From assembly GCF_039830135.1 (NCBI RefSeq), contig NZ_CP156081.1:1846001-1910000 (forward strand): DNA of 64,000 bases, written 5' to 3'. The notes below the pieces were generated by a model that had not been told where the DNA came from, ran no database searches, and saw nothing but the letters and a program-made list of their open reading frames with translations. A program made the position numbers and the translations under genes. Shown piece after piece: positions 27,962-36,605 of this stretch. This DNA is from Defluviimonas sp. SAOS-178_SWC. GTDB lineage: Bacteria; Pseudomonadota; Alphaproteobacteria; Rhodobacterales; Rhodobacteraceae. Every line of letters begins with the position of its first letter. Within the stretch, counting starts at the first letter, position 1.

Positions 27962-29032
27962 TCAGACATCGGCGACCAGAACCGGGCCGGATTCCGAAAG
28001 GCCGATGGCGACCGTGTCGCCGGCGGTATAGGGGTTATCTATATTGTCGCTGACCGCGAAAATGCGGCCGAAATCGCCGGCCAGCGAATATTCCATGCGC
28101 GCGCCGACATAAGTGACCTTCTCCACCGTGGCGGGAAGACCGGCGCCCGGCACGATCCGCACACGCGAGGGCCGGATCGCCAGCGTCGCCTTGCCGGGCC
28201 GAAGCCCGCGCGACGGCAGGCGGTGACGCATGGCGCCGACGGCGATCTCGGCACTGTCGCCCTCGACAGACACGATCTCGCAGGCGACAAGATTCGCCTC
28301 GCCGATGAAATCCGCGACGAACGTGTCCGCCGGCGCGTCGTAGAGTGCGCGCGGCGGCCCGATCTGGGCGATGGCGGCGTTCCGCATCACCACGATCTCG
28401 TCCGAGACGGCGAGTGCCTCTTCCTGGTCATGGGTGACATAGACCACCGTGAGGCCGAGGTTCTGCTGGATCTCGCGGATCTCCTCGCGGACATGACGGC
28501 GAAGCTTGGCGTCGAGGTTCGAGAGCGGCTCGTCGAAGAGAAGTACCTGCGGTTCGAGCACCAGCGCCCGCGCGACCGCGACGCGCTGCTGCTGGCCGCC
28601 CGAAAGTTCGGACGGCAGCCGGCCGCCATAACCGTCGAGCCCCACCAGCGACAGGCCGGCCGCGGCGCGCTCCGCCGTTTCCGTCTTGGAGAAGCCGGAG
28701 AACTTCAGCCCGTAGCTGACATTTTCCATCACGGTCATATGTGGGAAGAGCGCGTAGGACTGGAACACCATCGACACGTCGCGGTCGGTCGCGGGCAGGG
28801 TGGTCACATCCTTGTCGCCGATGAGGATCCTGCCCCTCGTCGCCATCTCGAGGCCCGCGATCATCCTGAGCGTCGTCGTCTTGCCGCAGCCCGAGGGGCC
28901 GAGAAGCGTTACGAGACGGCCGGTCGGGATCGTCAGGCTGACATCGTCCACCGCCACCACGTCCTTGCCATAGACCTTCGTTACGTTCTCGAAAACGACC
29001 GAGGCGGCCTTGGAGCTTGTATTGGCCATCAT
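27962..29032 (-). CDS. AfuC/FbpC-type ABC transporter ATP-binding protein
   Basis: 356 residues. Walker A GPSGCGKTT, LSGGQQQRVAVARAL signature, Walker B VLLFDEPLSNLDAKLRR, then a C-terminal TOBE regulatory domain (from about residue 240). It belongs to the iron/spermidine/sugar-phosphate CUT-like clade. Two adjacent ATGs (29032, 29029) are possible; the start overlaps the permease stop. Confidence 0.88.
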   Translation of the reverse strand: MMANTSSKAASVVFENVTKVYGKDVVAVDDVSLTIPTGRLVTLLGPSGCGKTTTLRMIAGLEMATRGRILIGDKDVTTLPATDRDVSMVFQSYALFPHMTVMENVSYGLKFSGFSKTETAERAAAGLSLVGLDGYGGRLPSELSGGQQQRVAVARALVLEPQVLLFDEPLSNLDAKLRRHVREEIREIQQNLGLTVVYVTHDQEEALAVSDEIVVMRNAAIAQIGPPRALYDAPADTFVADFIGEANLVACEIVSVEGDSAEIAVGAMRHRLPSRGLRPGKATLAIRPSRVRIVPGAGLPATVEKVTYVGARMEYSLAGDFGRIFAVSDNIDNPYTAGDTVAIGLSESGPVLVADV

Positions 29033-31242
29033 CCCCCTCCCTGTTCGTGGGCGAGCCTGCGCCCGATCTTCGTGCGGCCGACGAGGAGCTGGAGCAATCC
29101 GACCGCCGCGAGCATCACGAAGATGAGCGCGGTCGAATAGGCGATGGCCAGACCGTAATCGTTGTTCTCGACCCGGCCGATGATGTAGCTCGTCGCCATG
29201 TCGTAGCGGGCGGAAACGAGAAAGATCACCGCCGAGATCGCCGTCATCGCGCGGACGAAGGAATAGACGAGCGCCGCGAGGATCGCGGGGCGCAGAAGCG
29301 GCAGGATCACCCGGCGGAATGTCTGCCAGCTGTTGGCGCCGAGGGTCAGGGAGCTTTCATCGAGCGAGCGGTCGAGCTGGCTCATCGAGGCGATGCCGGC
29401 GCGGACACCGACGGGCATGTTGCGGAAGATGAAGCTGATGACGAGGATCAGGCCCGTCCCTGTGATCTCGATCGGCGGCACGTTGAAGGCGAGGATGTAG
29501 CTCACGCCGATGACGGTGCCGGGGATCGCGAAACTCAGCATCGTTCCGAATTCGAAGCTGCGTTTTCCGGCGAAGTCCTGACGTGTCAGCAGGTAGGCGG
29601 TGATGAGACCGACCGCCGCCGTCAGCGGGGCGGCGACGGTCGAGATCAGCATCGTCGTCCAGAAGCTGTCCCAGGCCGAGCCGGTCCAGCGGATGCCGCC
29701 GTCGTCGAGGCGGATCGAGAAGGCGGTGAGGTAGTGCTTGAAGGTCAGCGTATTGTCGACGCCCCAAAGCTGCACGACCGAGCCGTAGAGGATCATCCCG
29801 TAGATCACGACCGTAAAGGCCGCCCAGAGCGCGGCAATCGCATAGACGGGAATGGCCAGCCCTTTGGGCATTTCGGGGTGGACGCCGGCATCCCCCTTGC
29901 CGGTGACCGTGGTGTAGCTTTTCCGGCCGAGCCAGAAGCGCTGGATGTAGAAGGCGGCGAGCGTGAAGCCGAGAAGGACGATGGCCAGCACCGCCGCCCG
30001 CCCCTGATCGTATTGCGCGCCGACGATGGCGAAGAAGATCTCGGTCGAGAGGACATCGTAATTGCCGCCGAGCACCAGCGGATTGCCGAAATCCGCCATG
30101 CTCTCGATGAAGCCGAGCAGGAAGGCATTCGCGAGCCCCGGCCGCATCAGCGGCAGCGAGACGGTGCGGAAGGTCTGCCAGCGGTCGGCCCGGAGCGTCT
30201 GCGCGGCCTCCTCCATCGAGGGCGAGACGCCTTCTACGACCCCGATCAGCACCAGAAAGGCGATCGGCGTGAAGGCGAGAACCTGCGCGATCAGGATGCC
30301 CGGCAGGCCATAGACCCAGCGGGTAGGGCGGACCCCGATCAGGTCGGCGACCCATGTCGTCACCGCGCCCGAAAGACCGAAGAGCAGGATGATGGCAAGG
30401 CCGATCACGAAGGGGGGGGTGATGATCGGCAGCACCGTGAGCGCCCTGAGCCCGCGCTTGAAGCGGAAGCCCGAGCGGGTGAGGACCAGCGCGAAGACGA
30501 GGCCGAGAAGCGTCGTGAGGAGGCCGACGAGCACGGCGAGGAACAGAGAGTTCCACGCCACCCCGCAGCGCGCACCCGTCAGGCAGCCCAAACCCCAGAT
30601 CCGGTCGTCGAAGAACTTCCCGAGGAAGGTGAGGATGGAATAGCTGCCCTCTTCCGTGATGAACGCCGCCACCATCAGTTTCGCGATGGGAAAGAAGACG
30701 AAGATCGTGACGACCGCGATCACCCCGCCGATAGCCCCCGTTACGAACACATCGCCGTTGATCGCGCCGCGCGCGGCGATGCCTTGCGTGAAGAGAAACA
30801 GAAAGGCCGAGGCGACGATCAGCGCGCCATAGCCCATCCCGTATTGCCGGTCGCCGAGCGGGCCGAACAGGGCCTCGAGCCAGCCCGCGCTCCAGCCGCG
30901 GATGCCGATGCCGAGCCCTTGAGCCGTGAGCCAGGCAAAGCCGAATCCGCCGGCGGCCAGGAGAACCTTCGCGAAGACGGGATCGGTCTTGCGCCGCCGC
31001 AGGATCAGGACCGGTGCGATCAGCGCGGGCACGAGCGGCAGGAGCCAGAGTTTTTCGCCCTGCGCCAGAAGGAAGGCCGCGGGCGCATAGTCGGTATCGA
31101 CCGGCCAGCCGTCCACGAGCCACTCGAATTGCCAGAAATCCTCCACCCCGTACCAGGGGAGCAGGGAGAACCCGACCCACCCGGCGATGATCCAGAAGAT
31201 CAGGACCGGGTGGGTGGTCTTTTCAGACGTGATATCCCGCAA
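29029..31242 (-). CDS. AfuB/FbpB-type fused ABC permease
   Basis: 737 residues with two complete permease halves in one chain. Each half has an EAA-type loop: MEEAAQTLRADRWQTFRTVSLPLMRPG in the first and LDESSLTLGANSWQTFRRVILPLLRP in the second. The fusion is typical of the Fbp/Afu family. The start is a TTG at 31242, four bases after the binding-protein stop; I find no ATG or GTG close by and no strong ribosome binding site, so it is probably translated by coupling. Confidence 0.88.
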   Translation of the reverse strand: MRDITSEKTTHPVLIFWIIAGWVGFSLLPWYGVEDFWQFEWLVDGWPVDTDYAPAAFLLAQGEKLWLLPLVPALIAPVLILRRRKTDPVFAKVLLAAGGFGFAWLTAQGLGIGIRGWSAGWLEALFGPLGDRQYGMGYGALIVASAFLFLFTQGIAARGAINGDVFVTGAIGGVIAVVTIFVFFPIAKLMVAAFITEEGSYSILTFLGKFFDDRIWGLGCLTGARCGVAWNSLFLAVLVGLLTTLLGLVFALVLTRSGFRFKRGLRALTVLPIITPPFVIGLAIILLFGLSGAVTTWVADLIGVRPTRWVYGLPGILIAQVLAFTPIAFLVLIGVVEGVSPSMEEAAQTLRADRWQTFRTVSLPLMRPGLANAFLLGFIESMADFGNPLVLGGNYDVLSTEIFFAIVGAQYDQGRAAVLAIVLLGFTLAAFYIQRFWLGRKSYTTVTGKGDAGVHPEMPKGLAIPVYAIAALWAAFTVVIYGMILYGSVVQLWGVDNTLTFKHYLTAFSIRLDDGGIRWTGSAWDSFWTTMLISTVAAPLTAAVGLITAYLLTRQDFAGKRSFEFGTMLSFAIPGTVIGVSYILAFNVPPIEITGTGLILVISFIFRNMPVGVRAGIASMSQLDRSLDESSLTLGANSWQTFRRVILPLLRPAILAALVYSFVRAMTAISAVIFLVSARYDMATSYIIGRVENNDYGLAIAYSTALIFVMLAAVGLLQLLVGRTKIGRRLAHEQGGG

Positions 31243-31246
31243 AGAC

Positions 31247-32263
31247 TTATTGGGGCAGGGTGGAGACGTCGCTATCCCACTTGGCCAGAAGCCGCTTGCG
31301 CTCGTCGCTCGACCCGTAGGTCTTGAAGTCGTAGTCGATCAGCTTGATCGAGGCGAGGTCGGGTGCCTTGTCCGAGGTCTGGGCGTTCTTGTTCGACGGC
31401 ACCTGGAAGGCATTGACCTGCAGCGCGAGGTTCTGCGCATCCGCAGTCAGCGCCCAGTCGTAGAACTGCTTGGCCTCGTCCATGTTGCGCGCGCCGGCGA
31501 TGATCGACATTGACCCGATCTCGTATCCGGTGCCCTCGCACGGGGCGACGGTGACGATCGGGAACCCGGCCACCGTCTGCGCGACGGCGTCATGCATGAA
31601 GACGATGCCGATCGTGGTTTCGCCCTGTCCCGCAGCCTTGATCGGAGCGGAGCCGGACTTGGTGTACTGGTTGATGTTGGCATGAAGCCGCTTCATGTAG
31701 TCGAAGCCGCCATCCTCGCCAAAGAGCTGCACCATCGTGGCCAAAGTCGTATAGGCGGTGCCCGACGAATTCGGGTTCGCCATTTGGACCTGCCCTTTGT
31801 ATTCGGGCTTGGTCAGGTCTTCCCAGCAAGCCGGTGCATCGAGGCCATTCGCCTTCAGAAGGTCGGAGTTGTAGCCGAAGCCGAGCGCGCCAGAATAGAT
31901 CCCGATCGTGCGATTGCCGGCGCTTTCGGCCTGGGCGATGGCCCAGGGTTGAAGTTCGGCGCGCATCGGGCTTTCGTAAGGCTCCGTCAGCCCCTCTTCG
32001 GCCGCCTGGAGGTGCGGATCACCGGTTCCGCCCCACCAGACGTCGCCCTTGGGGTTCGAGGCCTCGGCCTTCACCTGCGCGAAAGTCTCACCGGAGGATT
32101 TCCGGGTCATGTCGACATCGATCCCGGTGGCATCCTCGAAGCCGCGGGCCATGACCTGGCACCACTCCTCCTGGGCCGCACAGTAAAGACTAAGCTTGCC
32201 GGCCGCCTCGGCCATACCGGCCGAAAGCGCGAACATGGATACTCCGACGACTATGTGCCGCAT
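31247..32263 (-). CDS. AfuA-like periplasmic substrate-binding protein
   Basis: 338 residues with a Sec signal peptide ending around GMAEAA (residue 21). The mature protein starts LSLYCAAQEEWCQVMARGFEDATGI and carries blocks I associate with Actinobacillus AfuA: DVWWGGTGDPHLQAAEEG, CWEDLTKPEYKGQVQ, NPNSSGTAYTTLATMVQL and APCEGTGYEIGSMSII. AfuA, once thought an iron binder, has been shown to bind hexose phosphates, so the substrate may be a phosphosugar rather than ferric iron. The tyrosine pair typical of FbpA-type iron binders is not obvious here. The ATG follows GGAGG. Confidence 0.85.
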   Translation of the reverse strand: MRHIVVGVSMFALSAGMAEAAGKLSLYCAAQEEWCQVMARGFEDATGIDVDMTRKSSGETFAQVKAEASNPKGDVWWGGTGDPHLQAAEEGLTEPYESPMRAELQPWAIAQAESAGNRTIGIYSGALGFGYNSDLLKANGLDAPACWEDLTKPEYKGQVQMANPNSSGTAYTTLATMVQLFGEDGGFDYMKRLHANINQYTKSGSAPIKAAGQGETTIGIVFMHDAVAQTVAGFPIVTVAPCEGTGYEIGSMSIIAGARNMDEAKQFYDWALTADAQNLALQVNAFQVPSNKNAQTSDKAPDLASIKLIDYDFKTYGSSDERKRLLAKWDSDVSTLPQ

Positions 32264-32349
32264 TGGCTCCTCCCATTGTAAATTTTTTGTAACAGTTTTT
32301 TGACAGGCTATGCGCGCGCCGCAATCGGGGCAACCGAATTTTCTTCTGA

Positions 32350-33786
32350 ATGGTCAAAACCGCGACGCTCACGATGGGCCGCGGTGCCCCAATACCGGGA
32401 GGCGCGCCCGCGAAAGGCTGGCATGTCGCCGCCGGGAGTGTATCCTGGGAGCGTCCCGAGCCATCTGACGTCAGGCGTTTCAATAACTTGGCCAACTCAC
32501 CCACATCGGCTCTTCAGCAAAGCGGCGCCTTGCGGATCACGCGGTCGCTTGGTCAGGCGATCAACCTCCTCAAGTTCAGCAACCGCGAACTCGCGGCCTT
32601 CCTCGCCTTTCAGGAAGCCGTGAACCCCCATCTCTCGCTGCAAGCCGACCGCAATCCTCCGGCCCGCGCTTCCGCGCGTGGATGCGCGCCGACGGGCAGC
32701 GCGGCGGAGGCGTTCCCCGTCGACCAGATCGCCGGCCCGCCGGCCAGCATTCACGAGCACGCGAAACGGGAAATCGGGCTGGTTCTGAGGTCCGAGCACG
32801 AGCGTGCCATCGGGGACCAGTTCGTCGCGGCGCTGGAACCGACCGGCTGGCTCGGCCGGTCTGTCGAAGACATCGCGCGTGACGCCGGTTGCGATCGGAC
32901 CGAGGCGGAAACGGTGCTTGCGAAGATCCAGCGGATCGATCCGCCGGGGCTGTTCGCACGGTCGCTGGCTGAATGCCTGCGGCTTCAGGCCGAGGATGCG
33001 GGGGTTCTGTCCGACCAGCTGTCCTGCCTGCTCGACAACCTCCCCATGCTCGCGCGGGGCGAATTCGACGCTCTCGCCAAGCTGTGCGGGTGCGGCCGCG
33101 GGGAGATTTCCGACCATTTCGCGACCATCCGGGGGTTCAACCCGAAGCCCGGCCTTGCCCTTGGCGTCGAAACACCCCGATCAGCCCCCCCGGATCTCGT
33201 CGTATCCGTGGGCGAAGACGGCCTCGATGTGGAACTCAACCGCTCCACCCTGCCGACGCTCACCGTCAGGGACGTGAAAGGTCTGGACGGGTCCAACCTT
33301 GGCATGCTTGACGCCGCGAAGGCGGTAGCGCGGGCCGTCGAGCGGCGGAACATCTCGACCTTGCAGATCGCGGCGGAGATCATCCGCAGGCAGTCCGACT
33401 TTCTGAGGGACGGGCCGGCCGCCCTCCGGCCGCTCGCGCTGCGCGATGTCGCCGATGTGGTCGGCATGCACGAAAGCACGGTCAGCCGGGTGACGGCCGG
33501 CCTCAGGATAGACACGCCCCGCGGCCCGATGGGACTGCGTGATCTATTCAGCGGCGCGCTGTCCACAGAAGGCGGGCCGGTGTCCACTGTCGCGGTGCGG
33601 GCGCGTATCGGCGACATGATAGAAGCCGAAGATCCGGCACGCCCGCTGACTGATCGGGATATCGCGGCCCGATTGTCGGAGGCGGGCATCCGGATCGCGC
33701 GGCGGACGGTTGCAAAGTACCGGGATGAGCTTCGTATAGCTGGGGCCGCCAAGCGAGGGCGGGCCAATCATCCGCGTCGAGGCTAG
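32350..33786 (+). CDS. rpoN: Divergent RNA polymerase sigma-54 factor
   Basis: 478 residues from the first ATG; the true start could be later. Region I is recognisable (ALRITRSLGQAINLLKFSNREL, about residues 60-81), region II is short, and the core-binding part contains LARDAGCDRTEAETVLAKIQRIDPPGLFARSL-type helices. The DNA-binding HTH is LALRDVADVVGMHESTVSRVT, and the RpoN box that reads the -24 element is ARRTVAKYRDE near residue 450, against the canonical ARRTVAKYRE. N-terminal residues 1-50 are poorly conserved. It lies directly upstream of an operon with a -24/-12 promoter and its own activator, so it is probably a dedicated paralogue; whether the genome has another rpoN cannot be seen. 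Confidence 0.88.
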   Translation: MVKTATLTMGRGAPIPGGAPAKGWHVAAGSVSWERPEPSDVRRFNNLANSPTSALQQSGALRITRSLGQAINLLKFSNRELAAFLAFQEAVNPHLSLQADRNPPARASARGCAPTGSAAEAFPVDQIAGPPASIHEHAKREIGLVLRSEHERAIGDQFVAALEPTGWLGRSVEDIARDAGCDRTEAETVLAKIQRIDPPGLFARSLAECLRLQAEDAGVLSDQLSCLLDNLPMLARGEFDALAKLCGCGRGEISDHFATIRGFNPKPGLALGVETPRSAPPDLVVSVGEDGLDVELNRSTLPTLTVRDVKGLDGSNLGMLDAAKAVARAVERRNISTLQIAAEIIRRQSDFLRDGPAALRPLALRDVADVVGMHESTVSRVTAGLRIDTPRGPMGLRDLFSGALSTEGGPVSTVAVRARIGDMIEAEDPARPLTDRDIAARLSEAGIRIARRTVAKYRDELRIAGAAKRGRANHPRRG

Positions 33787-33833
33787 GCGGTCGGTTTTCA
33801 TGATCGAAGGCGTTGCGCGGAATGCGCCCGCAT

Positions 33834-33850
33834 CGCGTGGAACACACGCG
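33834..33850. promoter_or_regulatory. Candidate upstream activator site 1 (CGCGTG-N5-CACGCG)
   Basis: Perfect inverted repeat CGCGTG-GAACA-CACGCG centred at 33842, 104 bases before the invariant GG of the sigma-54 promoter. The same architecture recurs at 41612-41628. Inferred binding site for the Fis-type HTH of the activator encoded at 40616-41587. Confidence 0.55.
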
Positions 33851-33942
33851 CGCCGGAATGCGGCGGTTGGGGACTTGGGGAATGGTTTCGGTCAAGGCAT
33901 TGGAAAAACGCCCGTTTAAGCGCTTTCAGCATACAGATCGAG

Positions 33943-33960
33943 TGCGGCACAGGATTTGCA
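33943..33960 (+). promoter_or_regulatory. Sigma-54 (-24/-12) promoter of the peptide-transporter operon
   Basis: TGCGGCAC followed by TTGCA: the invariant GG (33946-33947) and GC (33958-33959) are exactly ten bases apart, matching TGGCAC-N5-TTGCA. The transcription start should be near 33971, giving an untranslated leader of about 60 bases before the ATG at 34033. The 25 bases 33943-33967 are identical at 23 positions to the promoter at 41699. Confidence 0.85.
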
Positions 33961-34032
33961 TGTAAGATTGTGTCCGCCAAGCGGATAGCCGCGGCGCCTG
34001 TCCGCCGACGAACGAAAACAGGGAGAACGAAA

Positions 34033-35571
34033 ATGACATCCATCACCCGCGCCCTCCTGGCGTCAACAGCAGTCTTCCTCGTGACCGCGCCCGTCGTCCC
34101 GGCGGCGGATCTGACCGTCGGTTTCACGCTCGACGCCGATACGCTTGATCCGGCGAACCACCGCAAGCGCGAGACCGAAACCATCATCCGTAACATGTAT
34201 GACGGTATCCTCACCCGGGATTCCAACATGAAGGTGGTGCCCGAGATCGCCGAGTCGATGACGCAAGTCTCGCCGACCGTCTATGACTTCAAGATCCGCT
34301 CCGGCATCAAGTTCCATGACGGCAGCGACCTGACCGCCGAAGACGTTAAGTTCACCATCGACCGCATCACCCAGGAAGGTGCCATGGGCGACGGCCAGAC
34401 GAGCCCGCGTCAGAGCCTCATGGGGCCCGTCGCCTCTGCCGAGGTCGTCGATGGGGATACCGTCCGCATCACCCTGAAGGAGCCGTGGCCGATCCTGCCT
34501 GCGATGCTCCCCTTCCAGGAAGTCGTCTCGAAAGCCTTCGTCGAGAAGGTCGGCTCCGCCGGTCTGGCGACGATGGAAAACGGAGCCGGTCCCTTCAAGC
34601 TGGTCGAATGGCGCAAGGGTGACGCGATCATCATGGAACGCTTCGACGATTACTATGGCGGCGCGGCCGACATCCCGCCCGTGGGAAAAGCCTGCGTCGA
34701 CCGCGTGATCTTCAAGATCATTCCGGAAAGCGCCAGCCGCGTTGCCGCCCTTCTGGCCGGCGACGTCGACATCATCAACGAATTGCCGCCCTTCTCGGTC
34801 GATCAGGTCAAGAACAACGAGGGCACCGACGTGATGACGGTGAACGGCACCCGCAGCTTTTTCATTGCGATGAACATGCAGGGCGAGTATTTCGACGACC
34901 CGAAGGTCCGCGAGGCCGCCGCCCATGCCGTGGACAAGGACCTGATCATCGACAAGATCCTCGGCGGCAACGCGGCGCGGATCGAGGGCATCCTGTCGCC
35001 CGACGCCTTCGCGGCATCGCCCGACCTGACACGCTACGATTACGACCCGGAACTGTCGAAGAAGCTTCTGGCCGAGGCCGGCTTCCCCGACGGGATCGAG
35101 GTGACGATGGATACCGAGGGCGCGTTCAAGGACACGGCCGAAGCCATCGCCTCGCTCCTGACCAAGGGCGGTATCAAGACCACCGTTCAGGTCGGCGAGG
35201 GCGCGCAGCTTTCCGACAAGTGGCGGACAAAGGGGGCGCCAAAATCCGGCGACATGTACTTCACCAGCTGGGGCAACGGCTCGCTCGACCCCTATGACAT
35301 CTTCACGCCGACCCACAAGACCAACGACCGCGGCAACTCCGCCGGCTACTCGAATCCCGAGGTGGACAAGCTTCTGGACGAGGCGGCGGTCGAACTCGAT
35401 ACCGCGAAGCGGGCCGACATGTACCATCAGGCCGAGACCATCGTGAACGCGGAACTGCCCTACATCTACCTCTGGGTGCCGCAGGACATCTATGGTGTCT
35501 CGAAGCGTCTGAAGGGCTGGAAACCCAGTGCCGACAGCCGCATCAACCTGCACGACGCCTGCGTCGAGTGA
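34033..35571 (+). CDS. Peptide/opine-type ABC transporter substrate-binding protein
   Basis: 512 residues, SBP_bac_5 family, with a Sec signal peptide (cleavage probably after VVPAA, residue 25). Family marks are LDPANHRKRETETIIRNMYDGIL near the N-terminus, KFHDGSDLTAEDVKFTIDRI, and VREAAAHAVDKDLIIDKIL. Ligands in this family include di- and oligopeptides, opines, glutathione and nickel complexes; the specificity is not readable here. First gene of a seven-gene sigma-54-driven operon; the ribosome binding site GGGAGAACG precedes the ATG. Confidence 0.9.
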   Translation: MTSITRALLASTAVFLVTAPVVPAADLTVGFTLDADTLDPANHRKRETETIIRNMYDGILTRDSNMKVVPEIAESMTQVSPTVYDFKIRSGIKFHDGSDLTAEDVKFTIDRITQEGAMGDGQTSPRQSLMGPVASAEVVDGDTVRITLKEPWPILPAMLPFQEVVSKAFVEKVGSAGLATMENGAGPFKLVEWRKGDAIIMERFDDYYGGAADIPPVGKACVDRVIFKIIPESASRVAALLAGDVDIINELPPFSVDQVKNNEGTDVMTVNGTRSFFIAMNMQGEYFDDPKVREAAAHAVDKDLIIDKILGGNAARIEGILSPDAFAASPDLTRYDYDPELSKKLLAEAGFPDGIEVTMDTEGAFKDTAEAIASLLTKGGIKTTVQVGEGAQLSDKWRTKGAPKSGDMYFTSWGNGSLDPYDIFTPTHKTNDRGNSAGYSNPEVDKLLDEAAVELDTAKRADMYHQAETIVNAELPYIYLWVPQDIYGVSKRLKGWKPSADSRINLHDACVE

Positions 35572-35597
35572 AGCGGACCTGATCGGGAGGACCGGAC

Positions 35598-36605
35598 ATG
35601 AGCCTTGGCAAGCTGATCGAACGGCTGATCCAGCTTGTGCCGGTCCTACTCGGCGTCAGCCTCATCGTCTTCGTGATGATGACGCTGACGCCGGGTGACC
35701 CGGTGCAGATCATGATCGGCGATCAGGCGGTCACGCCGGAACAGGAAGCGGCGATGCGCCGCGACCTCGGGCTGGACCGGCCAATCGTCGAACGCTTCTT
35801 CGTCTTCCTCGGCAATGCCGCAACGGGCGATTTCGGAACAAGTTTCTATCACAGGCGCCCGGTCCTCGAAGTCATCGCCGAACGCCTGCCCGCGACGATC
35901 GAGTTGAGCCTCGTCGCGCTGATCGTGGCGCTGCTCACCTCGATACCGCTTGGGGTTCTGGCGGCGATCCGCAAGAACTCCATCTTCGACAGGATCGCCA
36001 CGGTCGGCTCGCTTCTGGGTGTGTCGCTACCCGGTTTCTGGTTCGGCATCCTGCTGCTGATGCTCTTCGCCGTGCACCTCCACATCCTGCCGGTCTCCGG
36101 CCGGATCGGTTATTCGGCGGAAATCGAACCGATCACGCATCTTCTTTTGATCGACACCCTGCTGCGCGGCCGGTTCGACGCCTTCCTCGACGCGCTCTCG
36201 CACATCATCCTTCCGGCGATCACGCTCGGTCTGCCGATGACGGCGATCCTGATGCGGGTGACGCGAACCTCGATGCTGGAAGTCATGCGTCAGGACTATG
36301 TCACCTTCGCCGAAGCGAAGGGGCTGTCGCGGCGCCGGGTCATTTTCCGCCACGCCTTGAAGAATGCGCTGATCCCGACCGTCTCGGTCGCCGCGATCGA
36401 GACCGGCAGCCTTCTGGGTGGCAACATGATCGTGGAGACGGTCTTCGGCTGGCCCGGCCTCGGTCGGCTCGTGGTCGAGAGCATCTTTCTCAGGAACTAC
36501 CCGCTCGTCCAGGCGGCGGTGCTCTTCTATGCCGTCACCTACGTTCTTTTGAACTTCGTGGCCGATATTCTCTACACTGTCCTGAACCCGAGGGTGAAGC
36601 TGTGA
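35598..36605 (+). CDS. Peptide-type ABC permease (DppB-like)
   Basis: 335 residues, about six membrane spans. The N-terminal RLIQLVPVLLGVSLIVFVMMTLTPGDP is the DppB/OppB hallmark; the EAA loop is YVTFAEAKGLSRRRVIFRHALKNALIP. It starts 27 bases after the binding-protein gene and ends overlapping the next permease by four bases (GTGA). Confidence 0.92.
   Translation: MSLGKLIERLIQLVPVLLGVSLIVFVMMTLTPGDPVQIMIGDQAVTPEQEAAMRRDLGLDRPIVERFFVFLGNAATGDFGTSFYHRRPVLEVIAERLPATIELSLVALIVALLTSIPLGVLAAIRKNSIFDRIATVGSLLGVSLPGFWFGILLLMLFAVHLHILPVSGRIGYSAEIEPITHLLLIDTLLRGRFDAFLDALSHIILPAITLGLPMTAILMRVTRTSMLEVMRQDYVTFAEAKGLSRRRVIFRHALKNALIPTVSVAAIETGSLLGGNMIVETVFGWPGLGRLVVESIFLRNYPLVQAAVLFYAVTYVLLNFVADILYTVLNPRVKL

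Noticed and set aside
29017..31326. 769-codon open frame on the plus strand opposite the fused permease gene
   Set aside because: It is the antisense of a well-supported 737-residue permease. The translation is an Arg/Asp/Glu-rich low-complexity chain, as expected for antisense of GC3-biased membrane-protein DNA.
34063..35553. 496-codon minus-strand frame opposite the peptide-binding protein
   Set aside because: Antisense of a clear SBP_bac_5 gene; no motif, and composition is typical of a shadow frame.
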